Assembly (NCBI RefSeq): GCF_036347055.1
Contig: NZ_CP108882.1
Span: forward strand, 124,001-188,000
Source: Streptomyces sp. NBC_00820
GTDB lineage: Bacteria; Actinomycetota; Actinomycetes; Streptomycetales; Streptomycetaceae
Direction: 5' to 3'
DNA length: 64,000 bases
This document shows, piece after piece, positions 63,988-64,000 of the stretch. Position 1 is the stretch's first letter. Each line of letters opens with the position of its first letter. The position numbers and the translations under genes are program-made. The notes under the pieces were generated by a model that had not been told where the DNA came from, did not search any database, and saw only the letters and a program-made list of their open reading frames with translations.

Positions 63988-64000
63988 CTGCGCTTCCTCC

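Overview
The window is high-GC DNA with Streptomyces-type coding: G/C in third codon positions, frequent GTG and TTG starts, secreted proteins with actinobacterial leaders, and many TetR, PadR, GlxA, LysR and MerR regulators beside single enzymes. It looks like an accessory stretch, probably a chromosome arm or large plasmid, because intact one- to three-gene units alternate with a large number of decayed transposases and truncated genes.

Layout. 1-9.6 kb: a partial unknown gene, a secreted beta-rich protein, a Gfo/Idh/MocA oxidoreductase, an SDR-TetR pair joined by an ATGA overlap, and a GlxA-type regulator divergent from an MFS exporter. 9.6-15 kb: an aberrant initiator-tRNA copy, a decayed nuclease toxin with an intact SMI1/KNR4 immunity gene, two CRISPR-like repeat pairs flanking an isochorismatase gene, and a large YwqG-like protein. 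14.9-20.7 kb: a graveyard of transposases (IS5, IS256 and others) fused to bits of host genes. 20.7-29.4 kb: a quinone oxidoreductase, PadR with a SnoaL-like protein and a perfect operator, a TnsB-like transposase relic, a CaiB/AtuA/TetR cluster, and an aldo-keto reductase/AraC pair that has lost both 5' ends. A normal tRNA-fMet lies at 29.7 kb, inverted relative to the copy at 9.7 kb. 30-40.4 kb: hydrolase-MerR, DUF6000, a small secreted protein, a DHFR-like reductase, an SPFH/zinc-ribbon pair and a GNAT protein.

40.4-43.6 kb holds a tightly coupled operon (vat-like acetyltransferase, vgb-like lyase, YCII protein) divergent from a LysR regulator. By family, this would inactivate both streptogramin components. 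44.4-45.6 kb holds an unrecognised conserved gene, then a hairpin, then two units that fold as complete tRNAs only if the 3' half is read before the 5' half. These are circularly permuted tRNA genes (Phe GAA and Glu CTC), closed by a strong terminator. This is the most unusual feature of the window.

45.7-64 kb: further IS relics and truncated oxidoreductases, an XRE regulator divergent from a DHA2 exporter, an LLM flavin oxidoreductase, a DJ-1 protein, trxB followed by a trxA cut short by a stop codon, a methyltransferase, DUF488, a secreted lytic transglycosylase-like protein with a probable riboswitch leader, and a TetR gene divergent from a UvrB paralogue that lacks the C-terminal UVR domain.

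All family names come from reading the translated sequence by eye. No database search was run.
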